From contig NZ_LT607413.1 in the NCBI RefSeq assembly GCF_900091495.1, positions 4,231,001 through 4,295,000 of the forward strand: a stretch of DNA of 64,000 bases, written 5' to 3'. The position numbers and the translations under genes are program-made. A model generated the notes under the pieces. That model was not told the origin of the DNA. It was given only the letters and a program-made list of their open reading frames with translations, and ran no database searches. Shown piece by piece: positions 30,527 through 39,900 of the stretch (positions within the stretch are counted from its first letter, which is position 1; each line of letters begins with the position of its first letter). The stretch is from Micromonospora echinospora (GTDB taxonomy: Bacteria > Actinomycetota > Actinomycetes > Mycobacteriales > Micromonosporaceae).

Positions 30527-31142
30527 GGCGGACGGGGCCGGTCACCGGGTGCGGGCCGGAGACGGCCGGGCCGGCGGACGCCGCCGGACCGGAGGGGGCC
30601 GGCGGTGGAAGGGGGAGGGACCGGCCGAGCACGCCGAACGCGCGTTCGTCGCCGGGGAAGTGGAAGTTCCGCAGGACGTCGACGAAGCCGAACCGGCGGT
30701 AGAGCCGCCAGGCGCGGGAGCGTTCCTCGTCGGCCTCCGGGGTGGACAGCAGCGTGCTGCTCCCCTCGGCCATGGCGAGCAGCGCCCGCAACTGCCCCGC
30801 GCCGAGGCCGTGCCCCTGTGCCGGGGGCCGGACGTGCAGCTCGACGACCTCGAAGCAGTGGCTCAGCCAGATCCCGCGCCGGGTCGGGTCCAGCGCCCGG
30901 CTGACCTGGTCGTGCCACCACTGCCCGGGGGTGCCGAGGTAGCCGTACCCGAAGCCGGCCAGGTGGCCCTCGGTGGTGAGACTGGCCACCGCGCGGAAGC
31001 CCGGCCGGCGGACGTGGGTGGCGATGTAGCCGCGCCGGGACTCCAGCAGGTCCGGCCGGTACCCCATCGCCTCGCCGTAGACGGCGACCACGTCGTCCAG
31101 CCGCCGGACGAGATCGTCCGGGGTCCACCGCACCAACCTCAT
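30516..31142 (-). CDS. GNAT-family N-acetyltransferase
   Basis: This is a 208-residue protein. The acetyl-CoA-binding signature is recognisable: VVELHVRPPAQGHGLGAGQL, then TLLSTPEADEERSRAWRLYR and RFGFVDVLRNF. The C-terminal 25 residues are Pro/Ala-rich. It overlaps crtA (4 nt) and cruF (11 nt), so it is translated with carotenoid enzymes. No acetylation step in known pathways requires it, so the substrate is open. Confidence 0.85.
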   Translation of the reverse strand: MRLVRWTPDDLVRRLDDVVAVYGEAMGYRPDLLESRRGYIATHVRRPGFRAVASLTTEGHLAGFGYGYLGTPGQWWHDQVSRALDPTRRGIWLSHCFEVVELHVRPPAQGHGLGAGQLRALLAMAEGSSTLLSTPEADEERSRAWRLYRRFGFVDVLRNFHFPGDERAFGVLGRSLPLPPPAPSGPAASAGPAVSGPHPVTGPVRHER

Positions 31143-31879
31143 GCGCCCTCCACCGTCTCCGTGTCGTCGTCACCGGTCCAGTCCAGCACCGCCCGGTCAC
31201 CCACCACGGCACGCACCTCGAACCGGGCGAACAGTTCCTCCGCGTACCAGCCCTCGGTGGGGGTGCGGGTGATCGCGGCCCGGTGCTGCGGGTGACGGTA
31301 CGCGAACTCGACCAGGCTCGCCGGGTCCCGCCACACGCTGACCGTGCCCTGCCAGCCCAGCGGCGCCTCCCCGACGCCGAACCGGGCGAGCAGGCCGGGC
31401 GCGTGGCGCAGCGCGGCGGCCACCGGGGGGACCGCCCGCCAGAAGGTGGCGGCCCGCCGGGGGCGCAGTCGGGCGCGGGTCAGCGCCAGCACCGGTCCGG
31501 TCACCCGACCGCCGGACGGGTCGCCGAACGGCTGCCGCCCGGACCACTCGCCCCGGCTGGTCACCGGACGCAGGTCGAGCCGGACGGCCGCGCGGGCGAT
31601 CCGGGCCCAGGACCGGCCGACCGGGGAGTCGTCGAACCGGGTTGCCGCCTCCGCCGACGCCCAGACGGTCAGCGCGGCCCAGCGGGTCGGCTCGACGTCA
31701 CCGGGGCCGAAGCCGGTGCCCGTTCCGGTGCCGAGCAGCTTGGCGAAGCGCACCCCCTCGGTGGCGCGGAGCCGGCGCGGGCCGAACGCCATCCGGGGCA
31801 GCACCCGGGGCAGGTCGGCCCGACCCACCCGCCAGACGTGCAGGGTGACCAGTTCGGGGACGGGCCCCGGCCGGCTCAC
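31139..31879 (-). CDS. crtA: CrtA-like carotenoid (spheroidene-type) monooxygenase
   Basis: This is a 246-residue protein resembling spheroidene monooxygenase throughout: FAKLLGTGTGTGF, WSGRQPF, GPVLALTRARLRPRRAATFW, FGVGEAPLGWQGTVSVW and WYAEELFARF. CrtA oxidises C-2 of acyclic carotenoids to a keto group, probably via hydroxylation. Here, next to CruF- and CrtD-like genes, it could supply a 2'-hydroxyl (inference). GTG 31879 overlaps the stop of a short upstream ORF, and the stop overlaps the GNAT ATG. Confidence 0.85.
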   Translation of the reverse strand: MSRPGPVPELVTLHVWRVGRADLPRVLPRMAFGPRRLRATEGVRFAKLLGTGTGTGFGPGDVEPTRWAALTVWASAEAATRFDDSPVGRSWARIARAAVRLDLRPVTSRGEWSGRQPFGDPSGGRVTGPVLALTRARLRPRRAATFWRAVPPVAAALRHAPGLLARFGVGEAPLGWQGTVSVWRDPASLVEFAYRHPQHRAAITRTPTEGWYAEELFARFEVRAVVGDRAVLDWTGDDDTETVEGA

Positions 31880-32064
31880 GCCACCCCGGCCGGAACGCCG
31901 GCGGCGATCCGCAGCAGTTCGGCGTACGCGCGGGGGAAGACCGCCCGGGGCACGCCATCGGCGGCCCGGACCTCGGCGTATCCGGCCAGCGCGGGGCCGA
32001 CCGGAGCGCGCAGCGGGACGGGGTGCCCCGGTGGGGCGACCCGCACGCTGGGGTGTGGCTGCAT
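31876..32064 (-). CDS. Small protein of unknown function at the head of the carotenoid operon
   Basis: This is a 62-residue frame ending exactly in a GTGA overlap with the crtA start, the same coupling used throughout this operon, which argues that it is translated. GGGGAG lies about 10 nt before ATG 32064; ATG 32073 is an alternative. The C-terminal half (VPRAVFPRAYAELLRIAAGV) could form a helix. I recognise no family. Confidence 0.5.
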   Translation of the reverse strand: MQPHPSVRVAPPGHPVPLRAPVGPALAGYAEVRAADGVPRAVFPRAYAELLRIAAGVPAGVA

Positions 32065-32252
32065 GCCGGCCATTCTCCCCGGTACGCCGCCGCCCGTCGC
32101 ATCGGCCACGCCAGGCCGGGGCGGGCGTGCCCGTCCCGGGTGGCGTGGCCGTCCCGGTTGGCGTGCCCCGCTCTGGGTGGCCCGGCCGGCCTGGGAGTCG
32201 GGGCAGCGTGCCTGCTCCGGGCTGCGTGCCCGGCCTGGGGAGTCGGGGCGGG

Positions 32253-33269
32253 TCAGGCGCGGTTTCCGGGCCCGGGACCGGCCGGACCGGTGGTGACCAC
32301 GGCGACCACGTCCGGTGGACCAGGCTGGTCGGTCTCCGCCGGTGGGGGCGGCCCACCCGGGGCGACCCGGGCCGTCTCGGCCAGCGCGACCCCGACCAGC
32401 ACCAGCAGGCCCCCGCCGAGCTGGGCGGCGTTGAGCGCCTCGGTCGCGCCGAGGGTCACCCAGGCGACCGCCGAGGCGATCACCGGCTCGACCATGCCGA
32501 TGATCCCGACGCTGGTCGCCGGCAGGTGCCGCATCGCCCCGGCGACCAGCAGGTACGGCACCACCGAACCGAGCACCACCACGTATCCGAGCAGCAGCGC
32601 GACCGGTACGCCCCGGCTGGTGCCGGCCAGCGGCGTCCAGTCGCCGACACCGGTGACCGCCCGGGTGAGCAGGCCGGCCACGGCGGCCGCGCCGAACGCC
32701 CAGGTGCAGAGCGAGACGGTGTCCCGTCCCTCGACACCGCGTGCGCCGAGCACGTAGTAGATGGCGAGGAAGAGCGCGGCCCCGAGACCGGCCAGCACCC
32801 CGAGGCCGTCCAGGGTGAACTCGCCCCAGATCTCGGCGACGCAGGCCAGCCCGACCAGGCTCAGGGCCAGGCCGGACCAGAGCCGGGGCCGGACCGGGTG
32901 CCGCTGGCCGAACCGGGCCCAGAGGGCGACCAGTAGCGGGGCGGAGTACTCGAAGAGCAGCCCGATGCCGACCGGCAGCCGGGAGATGGCGACGAAGTAG
33001 AGCATCGGCACCAGGAAGAAGCCGGTCAGCCCGTACCCGACCAGCAGCGGGACCTGCCGGGCGGTGACCCGTAGCCGCCGGACGCCGGGGCGGACCAGCA
33101 CGCTCAGCGCCAGCAGGACGGTGAACGCGCCGGCCGCGCGGAGCAGGGTGAGTTGGGGCGCGTCGATGCCGGTGCGGAGCACCAGCTTGGAGACGGTGCC
33201 GTTGACGGCGAAGAGGATGCCCGAGGCGAGCACCATCACGACACCCAGGGCGGGGCGGGGGCTGATCAC
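32253..33269 (-). CDS. EamA-family (drug/metabolite superfamily) transporter
   Basis: This is a 338-residue inner-membrane protein with ten hydrophobic helices in two EamA repeats. GILFAVNGTVSKLVLR begins the first and ALFLAIYYVLGARG the second; EPVIASAVAWVTLGA is the typical penultimate helix. A Pro-rich tail follows. It probably exports amino acids or small metabolites. GTG 33269 is preferred to GTG 33302 because TAACCT lies 7 nt upstream, a leaderless arrangement seen repeatedly here. It is divergent from the SOS operon. Confidence 0.85.
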   Translation of the reverse strand: MISPRPALGVVMVLASGILFAVNGTVSKLVLRTGIDAPQLTLLRAAGAFTVLLALSVLVRPGVRRLRVTARQVPLLVGYGLTGFFLVPMLYFVAISRLPVGIGLLFEYSAPLLVALWARFGQRHPVRPRLWSGLALSLVGLACVAEIWGEFTLDGLGVLAGLGAALFLAIYYVLGARGVEGRDTVSLCTWAFGAAAVAGLLTRAVTGVGDWTPLAGTSRGVPVALLLGYVVVLGSVVPYLLVAGAMRHLPATSVGIIGMVEPVIASAVAWVTLGATEALNAAQLGGGLLVLVGVALAETARVAPGGPPPPAETDQPGPPDVVAVVTTGPAGPGPGNRA

Positions 33270-33276
33270 GACTGGG

Positions 33277-33282
33277 AGGTTA
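33277..33282 (-). promoter_or_regulatory. TANNNT -10 element of the EamA transporter gene
   Basis: On the minus strand TAACCT is 7 nt before GTG 33269. It decides the start over the longer alternative. Confidence 0.45.
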
Positions 33283-33346
33283 CCGAGTCCGGGTCGTGCC
33301 ACACGTTGCGTTTTCCCCGGCGGCAGGGTGTACTGTCAGCAGTGGT

Positions 33347-33362
33347 TAGAACGGGTGTTCGA
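33347..33362. promoter_or_regulatory. LexA-type SOS box of the mutasome operon
   Basis: TAGAACGGGTGTTCGA differs by one base from the actinobacterial LexA consensus TCGAACN4GTTCGA. It stands upstream of the HEPN-imuA-imuB-dnaE2 gene row, the expected SOS-regulated set. Confidence 0.8.
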
Positions 33363-33692
33363 TTGAGTCGGGCACCGGTTCCCACTGCCCGGGAGGGGTG
33401 TTTCGCGGCGCTGCTCCCGGGATGGTGCGGTGACGCGGACCGCACCGGGCACCGGGCAGTCGCGCGCCCGGTCCCGTCAAGGCAGGATCGCCGTCCGCCG
33501 CCCACGACCCCCGGGCGGCGGACGGCGAACCCGCCGGTCAAGCCGGCCGGGTGTGGTGTGGGGAAGCGTCCACACCCGGCCGGCCGCACCGGGTGCGTCT
33601 TCCTCCGCACCATCCCAGAACCGGGCCCCGCCGCCGGACGGATCCGCCTCCGCCGGTGGCGCGGCCGTCTCGGCGACGCGGAGGAGACAGTC
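33363..33692 (+). other. Long hairpin-rich leader of the SOS operon
   Basis: There are 330 bp without a convincing gene between the LexA box and the first start codon. Three strong inverted repeats are present: 33388-33395 with 33414-33421 (8 bp), 33489-33503 with 33513-33527 (15 bp perfect), and 33542-33556 with 33570-33584 (15 bp perfect). None has a T-run. It may be a structured 5' leader or contain a small RNA. Confidence 0.6.
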
Positions 33693-34136
33693 ATGCCGTC
33701 CCATCCGGCACCCACGGTGCCCACGCACGTGCTGCCGCACCGCACCCCGGCCCAGCTTCTCGCCGTGGCCCGTGGCGGCCTGGCCGAGGCCGCGCAGACC
33801 CGCCCCGACGGCCTGCGCTACGCCGCCGCCCACCTGGCCGCGCTGCGCGCGGCGGCGGCCCTGCTGGCCGCCCGGGCCCGTCCCGCACCCGCCCGACGTA
33901 ACCGGATCACCAGCGTCTGGGTCCTGCTCGCCGGGGTCGCCCCGGAGCTGAGCGAGTGGGCCACCTTCTTCGCCGCCGGTGCCGGCAAGCGGGCCGCCGC
34001 CGAGGCCGGCATCCCCCGGGTGGTGACCGCCCGCGAGGCCGACGACCTGCTCCGTGCCGCCGAACAGTTCGTCTTGGTGGTGGAGACGGCGCTCGGCCTG
34101 ACCCACCAGCCGGCCCTGGACGGCCTCGCCGCCTGA
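33693..34136 (+). CDS. SAV_6107-type HEPN-domain protein
   Basis: This is a 147-residue, almost all-helical protein: TPAQLLAVARGGLAEAAQ, LRYAAAHLAALRAAAALLAA, VWVLLAGVAPELSEWATFFAAG and DDLLRAAEQFVLVVETALGL match the actinobacterial SAV_6107 HEPN family found beside dnaE2. An R-x4-H (residues 42-47) is present, similar to the RNase motif of active HEPN proteins, but its place in the fold is unsure. It is the first gene behind the SOS box, with GAGGAG 7 nt before the ATG. The role in mutagenesis is unknown. Confidence 0.8.
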   Translation: MPSHPAPTVPTHVLPHRTPAQLLAVARGGLAEAAQTRPDGLRYAAAHLAALRAAAALLAARARPAPARRNRITSVWVLLAGVAPELSEWATFFAAGAGKRAAAEAGIPRVVTAREADDLLRAAEQFVLVVETALGLTHQPALDGLAA

Positions 34137-34226
34137 CCGCCCCGGCGTCCCGACCCGGTCCGCCATCCGACCCGGTCCGCCGGCCACACACCACTGATCC
34201 AGTACGACACGACGGGGGGCTTGTCC

Positions 34227-34967
34227 ATGGCGGGCCGGATGGTGCTCGGTTCCGCCGCGCTGGCCGGGCTGGTCCGACCGGCCAGCGCGCCCGACCCGGC
34301 GGACGCCCAGCGGGTGCTGCCGGTCCTGCCCGAACTCACCGGGCTGCTGCCCAACCGGGGCCTGCGCCGGGGCAGCACGGTCTCGGTCGCCACCGGGCAG
34401 CCCCGGCGCAGCGGTGGGACGTCCCTGATGCTGGCGCTGCTCGCCGAGGCGTCCCGGGCCGGCTCGTGGTGCGCCGTGGTCGGGGTGCCGACCTTCGGTG
34501 CGGTGGCGGCGGCCGAGGCGGGCATCGCCCTGGACCGGCTGGCCCTGGTGCCGCACCCCGGTCCGGAGTGGGCCACCGTCGTCGCCGCCCTGATCGACGG
34601 GGTCGACGTCGTGGTCACCGCAGTCCCCGCCACGGTCTCCGCCTCGGTCGCCGGTCGGCTGGCCGCCCGGGCGCGGCAGCGGGGCAGCGTCCTCGTCCCG
34701 TACGGCCGATGGGCGGGGGCCGACGTCACGTTGCAGGTGGTCCGGGGGGTCTGGGAGGGGATCGGGCCGGGGCGGGGCCGGCTCCGCCGGCGGGAGGTGA
34801 CCGTCTCGGCGCGGGGCCGGGGCGCTGCGGCCCGACCGAAGGAGATCACCGTCTGGTTGCCCGGCGACGGCCGTACCCGGATCGTGCCCCGGTCCGCCGC
34901 CTCCCGTCCGGCCACGTCCGCCACGGTGCCCCGGCGGGGCCCGTTGACCCTGGTCGGGTCGGCGTGA
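34227..34967 (+). CDS. imuA: ImuA-like RecA-fold mutasome protein
   Basis: This is a 246-residue protein. It has a RecA-like layout (LLPNRGLRRGSTVSVATG in the P-loop position but not a canonical GxxxxGKT, then SLMLALLAEASRAGSWCAVV) like the actinobacterial ImuA' proteins that link ImuB to RecA/DnaE2. The basic C-terminus is probably flexible. ATG 34227 has GGGGGG upstream; TTG 34221 is the alternative. The stop overlaps the imuB start (GTGA). Confidence 0.82.
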   Translation: MAGRMVLGSAALAGLVRPASAPDPADAQRVLPVLPELTGLLPNRGLRRGSTVSVATGQPRRSGGTSLMLALLAEASRAGSWCAVVGVPTFGAVAAAEAGIALDRLALVPHPGPEWATVVAALIDGVDVVVTAVPATVSASVAGRLAARARQRGSVLVPYGRWAGADVTLQVVRGVWEGIGPGRGRLRRREVTVSARGRGAAARPKEITVWLPGDGRTRIVPRSAASRPATSATVPRRGPLTLVGSA

Positions 34968-36796
34968 CCCCGGCGTCCCGTCACCCCGCCCGAGTGGCGG
35001 CCGGAGCCGCCGGCCAGCCGGCCACCGACCCGTCCCGCGCCACCCGGACCCTGCTGCTCTGGTGCCCGGACTGGCCGGTGGTCGCCGCCGAGATCGTCGA
35101 GGGGGTGCCCGCCACCGGGCCGGTCGTCGTCCTGCACGCCAACCGGGTGGTCGCCTGCTCGGAACGCGCCCGCGCCGACGGGATCCGGCGCGGTCTGCGT
35201 AAACGGGAGGCGCAGGGGCGCTGCCCCGGGCTGACCGTGGTCGACTACGACCCGGCCCGGGACACCCGTGCGTTCGAGCCGGTGGTCGCCGCCGTCGAGG
35301 ACCTGGTCGCCGGGGTGGAGGTGGTCCGGCCCGGGGCCTGCGCGGTGGCCGCCCGGGGGCCCACCCGGTATTTCGGCGGCGAGGAGGCGGCGGCCGAGCG
35401 GATCATCGAACACGTCGCCCAGACGTGTGCGGTGGAGAGCCAGGTCGGCATCGCCGACGGGGTGTTCGCCGCCGGGCTGGCCGCCCGTACCGGGCAGGTC
35501 GTGCCGCCCGACGGCACGCCGGGGTTCCTGGCCGCGCTGCCGGTCGAGGCGCTCGGCCGTCCGGCCCTGGCCGACCTGCTGCGCCGGCTCGGCATCCGGA
35601 CGCTGGGCGACTTCGCGGCGCTGCCCGCCGGGGACGTGCTGGCCCGCTTCGGCTTCGACGCGGCGCTGGCCCACCGCCTCGCCGCCGGGCGGGACCACCG
35701 CCCGATCGCCGTCCGGGTGCCCCCGGCCGAGCTGACCGTCAGCGCCGACTACGACGAGCCGCTCGACCGGGTGGACGCCGCCGCGTTCGCCGCCCGGGCG
35801 CTGGCCGAGCGGTTGCACGACCGGCTGGCCGCGCACGGCCTGGCCTGCACCCGGCTCGGGGTCGAGGCGGTCACCGCGCACGGCCAGGAACTGCACCGGG
35901 TCTGGCGGCACGACGGCCTGCTCACCGCCACGGCCATCGCCGACCGGCTCCGCTGGCAACTCGACGGGTGGCTCTCCGGCGGCCCCGGTCGTCCGGGCGG
36001 TCCGACCGCCGGGATCATCCGGCTCCGGCTGGTGCCGGACGGGGTGCTCGCCCAGGTCGGGTTGCAGCCCGGCCTGTGGGGCGCCACCGGCGAGGAACGC
36101 GAGCAGGCGCACCGGGCGCTGAGCCGGGTGCAGGGTCTGCTCGGCCCGGAGTCGGTGGTGACCGCGGTGCTCGGTGGCGGACGTTCCCCGGCCGACCAGG
36201 TCCGTCTGGTGCCGTGGGGCGACGAGCGGCTCCCCGCGCGTCCCGGTGAACCGGGCTGGCCGGCCGCCGACCGGCCGACGGGCTCCGCCGGGTCGACAGG
36301 TTCCGGACCGGCCGGTGCGGCGGTTCCCGGTTCCGGCGGGTCGGCCAGCCCGGTCGGCGTGCCGGTTCCCGTTCCTGCTGGTCAGGTGGGACGGCGGTCG
36401 GATTCGGGCAGCCGGTCGAAGGGCCGCCGGGCGGGCCCGGGAAGCGCGACCCCGACGCGTCCCGAACTGCCGCCGTGGCCGGGGCGACTGCCGCCACCCG
36501 CGCCGGCCGTGGTGCTGCCCGCCCCGCTCGCCGCGACCGTGCACGGCGCCACCGGCGAGCCGGTCGGGGTCAGCGCCCGGCTCCAGCTCACCGCCGCACC
36601 CGCCCGGGTGGCCGTCGGCTCGGCCCCACCCGTGGAGGTCGTCGGCTGGGCCGGGCCGTGGCCGGTCGACGAACGGTGGTGGGCCCCGACCGAGGCGCGG
36701 CGCGCGGCCCGCTTCCAGGTGCTCCTCGCCGACGGCGGCGCCCTCCTGCTGGCGGTCGAGGCCGGCCAGTGGCTGGTGGAGGCGATCTATGACTGA
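34964..36796 (+). CDS. imuB: ImuB, catalytically dead Y-family polymerase-like protein
   Basis: This is a 610-residue protein. Y-family folds are recognisable (LLLWCPDWPVVAAEI, GPTRYFGG, VGIADGVFAAGLAAR, LRRLGIRTLGDFAALP), but the catalytic SxDE motif is replaced by the CAVAARGPTRYF region, so it cannot polymerise. In mycobacteria ImuB is the hub that ties DnaE2 to the beta clamp. A long Gly/Pro/Ser-rich insert lies at about 430-510, before a conserved C-terminal beta domain (WAGPWPVDERWW). It is coupled to imuA by a 4-nt overlap. Confidence 0.92.
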   Translation: MTPASRHPARVAAGAAGQPATDPSRATRTLLLWCPDWPVVAAEIVEGVPATGPVVVLHANRVVACSERARADGIRRGLRKREAQGRCPGLTVVDYDPARDTRAFEPVVAAVEDLVAGVEVVRPGACAVAARGPTRYFGGEEAAAERIIEHVAQTCAVESQVGIADGVFAAGLAARTGQVVPPDGTPGFLAALPVEALGRPALADLLRRLGIRTLGDFAALPAGDVLARFGFDAALAHRLAAGRDHRPIAVRVPPAELTVSADYDEPLDRVDAAAFAARALAERLHDRLAAHGLACTRLGVEAVTAHGQELHRVWRHDGLLTATAIADRLRWQLDGWLSGGPGRPGGPTAGIIRLRLVPDGVLAQVGLQPGLWGATGEEREQAHRALSRVQGLLGPESVVTAVLGGGRSPADQVRLVPWGDERLPARPGEPGWPAADRPTGSAGSTGSGPAGAAVPGSGGSASPVGVPVPVPAGQVGRRSDSGSRSKGRRAGPGSATPTRPELPPWPGRLPPPAPAVVLPAPLAATVHGATGEPVGVSARLQLTAAPARVAVGSAPPVEVVGWAGPWPVDERWWAPTEARRAARFQVLLADGGALLLAVEAGQWLVEAIYD

Positions 36797-36806
36797 GCGG
36801 GGAGTG

Positions 36807-36854
36807 GATCGTGGCAGGTTCGGGCCCCGGGAGGGGCCGGAACCCACCACGATC
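36807..36854 (+). other. Intercistronic stem-loop between imuB and dnaE2
   Basis: Outer arms GATCGTGG (36807-36814) and CCACGATC (36847-36854) enclose a second, nearly perfect 12-bp stem. The 105-bp gap is the only long spacing in this coupled operon, so the structure may tune dnaE2 expression or mRNA processing. Confidence 0.55.
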
Positions 36855-36901
36855 GGTGGCGAGCGGTGCCGCCCGCACCTTCCGACGGGGAACGGGGCAC
36901 G

Positions 36902-39900
36902 GTGAGTTTCCACAATCCGAAGCTGCCCTGGTCGGAGCTGGAGCGGGTGCTCTCCGGGCGGTCCGGCGGCGACGGCCGCCCCGGGGAACGGCACCTGCAC
37001 GTGGTGGATCCCCTCGCCGTCAACGGCGACGGCGGGGACGCCCCCGCCTGGACCCGGAACCGCCCGCACTACGAGCCGCCCGAGCTGACCCGTCCCGACG
37101 GCGTGGTGCCCTACGCGGAGCTGCACGCGCACACCAACTTCAGCTTCCTCGACGGGGCCAGTCACCCGGAGGAACTGGCCGAGGAAGCCGCCCGGCTCGG
37201 GCTCACCGCGCTAGCCGTCACCGACCACGACGGCTTCTACGGAGTGGTCCGCTTCGCCGAGGCGGCCCGCGCCCTGGCGCTGCCCACTGTCGTCGGCGCG
37301 GAACTCTCCCTCGACCTGCCCGGCCCGCAGAACGGCGAACCGGACCCGCTCGGCCGTCACCTGCTGCTGCTCGCGCACGGCCCCGAGGGGTACGCCCGGC
37401 TCGCCGCCACCATCTCCCGGGCCCAACTGCGCGGCGGCGAGAAGGGCCGCCCGGTCTACGGCCCGCTGGAAGAGGTCGCCGAAGGGCTGCGTGACCACGT
37501 CCTGGTGCTCACCGGCTGCCGCAAGGGGCACGTGCCGGCGGCCCTGCTCACCGCCGGGGTCGACGCCGCCGCCCGGGAGCTGGACCGGCTGGCCGCCCTG
37601 TTCGGCCCGGACACGGTCGCGGTGGAGCTGACCGACCACGGGCACCCGGTCGACGCCGACCGCAACGACGCCCTCGCCGAGCTGGCCGCCGTCGCCGGCC
37701 TGCCCACGGTCGCCACCAACAACGTGCACTACGCGACGCCGGGGCGGCGTCGGCTGGCCACCGCGCTCGCCGCCGTACGGGCGCGGCGCAGCCTGGACGA
37801 GATCGACGGGTGGCTGCCCGCCGCCGGCACCGCGCACCTGCGCAGCGGGGCCGAGATGGCCGCCCGGTTCACCGCCTACCCGGGGGCGGTGGCGCGGGCC
37901 GCCGAGTTCGGCCGGGAACTCGCCTTCGACCTCCAGCTCGTCGCGCCGCAGCTACCGGCGTACCCGGTGCCGGCCGGGCACACCGAGATGAGCTGGCTGC
38001 GCCACCTCACCGAGCAGGGCGCGCGGGAACGCTACGGGCCGCGCGCGGCACACCCTGAGGCGTACGCGCAGCTCGACCACGAACTGAACATGATCGAGAA
38101 GCTCGGCTTCCCCGGCTACTTCCTGGTGGTCTACGACATCGTCGCGTTCTGCCGGGAGCAGGACATCTACTGCCAGGGGCGGGGCTCGGCGGCCAACTCG
38201 GCGGTCTGCTACGCGCTGCGGATCACCAACGTGGACGCCGTCCGGCACCGGCTGCTCTTCGAACGTTTCCTCGCCCCCGAGCGCGACGGCCCACCCGACA
38301 TCGACGTGGACATCGAGTCCGACCGCCGGGAGGAGGTCATCCAGCACGTCTACGCCCGGTACGGCCGGGAGCACACCGCCCAGGTCGCCAACGTCATCTC
38401 GTACCGGCCCCGCTCGGCGGTGCGGGACGTGGCGAAGGCGTTCGGTTTCTCCCCCGGTCAGCAGGACGCCTGGAGCAAGCAGATCGACCGTTGGGGGTCG
38501 GTCGCCGCCGTCGACGTCGAGGGCATCCCCGAGCAGGTGGTGGCGTACGCCAACGAACTCCAGACCTTCCCGAGGCACCTGGGCATCCACTCCGGCGGCA
38601 TGGTGATCTGCGACCGTCCGGTGATCGAGGTCTGCCCGGTGGAGTGGGGGCGGATGCCCGGCCGCAGCGTCCTCCAGTGGGACAAGGACGACTGCGCGGC
38701 GGTCGGCCTGGTCAAGTTCGACCTGCTCGGCCTCGGCATGCTGTCGGCCCTGCACTACGGGTACGACATGATCGGCATGAGCCTGGACCTGGGTGACATG
38801 TCGCTGGACGACCCCGAGGTCTACGACATGCTCTGCCGGGCCGACTCGGTCGGCGTGTTCCAGGTGGAGAGCCGCGCCCAGATGGCCACCCTGCCGAGGC
38901 TGAAACCCCGCTGCTTCTACGACCTGGTGGTCGAGGTGGCGCTGATCCGGCCCGGCCCAATCCAGGGCGGCTCGGTGCACCCGTACATCCGGCGCAAGAA
39001 CGGCCAGGAGCCGGTGACCTACCCGCACCCGCTGATGCGCAACGCGCTGGAGAAGACCCTCGGCGTGCCGCTGTTCCAGGAGCAGCTCATGCAGCTCGCC
39101 ATCGACCTGGCCGGCTTCGACGCGGCCGGGGCCGACCAGCTGCGCCGGGCGATGGGGGCGAAACGCTCGGCGGAACGGATGGCCCGGATCGCCGAGCGGC
39201 TCTACGCCGGCATGGCCGAACGCGGCATCACCGGCGAGCTGGCCGACGACGTCTACCGCAAGCTCTCCGCCTTCGCCAGCTACGGCTTCCCGGAGAGCCA
39301 TGCGATGAGCTTCGCCTACCTGGTGTACGCCAGCTCCTGGCTCAAGCGCTACCACCCGGCCCCGTTCCTGGCGGCCCTGCTCAACGCCCAGCCGATGGGC
39401 TTCTACTCGCCGCAGACCCTGGTCGAGGACGCCCGCCGGCACGGCGTCGAGGTACGCCGTCCGGACGTCAACGCCAGCGGGGCGAAGGCCACCCTGGAGT
39501 CCACGCCGGAGACCCGGTGGGGGAGCGGGCCGGGGGAGCCCCCGCACGCCTGGGGGCTGGGCGGCCCGGCCGTCCGGCTGGGCCTGTCGAGCGTACGTAC
39601 CCTCGGCGACGGGGTGGCCGAGCGGATCGAGGCCGAACGCGCGCACGGACCGTACCGGGACATGCCGGATCTGGCCCGGCGGGTCGGTCTCACCGCCGCC
39701 CAGTTGGAGGCCCTGGCCACCGCGGACGCCTTCGCCGGTTTCGGGCTGACCCGGCGGGAGGCGCTCTGGGCGGCCGGCGCGGCGGCCCAGGAGCGGCCCG
39801 ACCGGCTGCCCGGCACGGTGACCGGCGTGACCGCGCCCACCCTGCCCGGCATGGACGCGGTGGACCGCCTGGTCGCCGACGTCTGGGCGACCGGCCTCTC

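Noticed and set aside
34964..36796. ImuB as an active translesion polymerase
   Set aside because: The catalytic acidic motif is missing, as is normal for ImuB.
33818..37165. 1,115-codon minus-strand frame over the mutasome genes
   Set aside because: Shadow of imuA, imuB and the dnaE2 start; composition only, no family.
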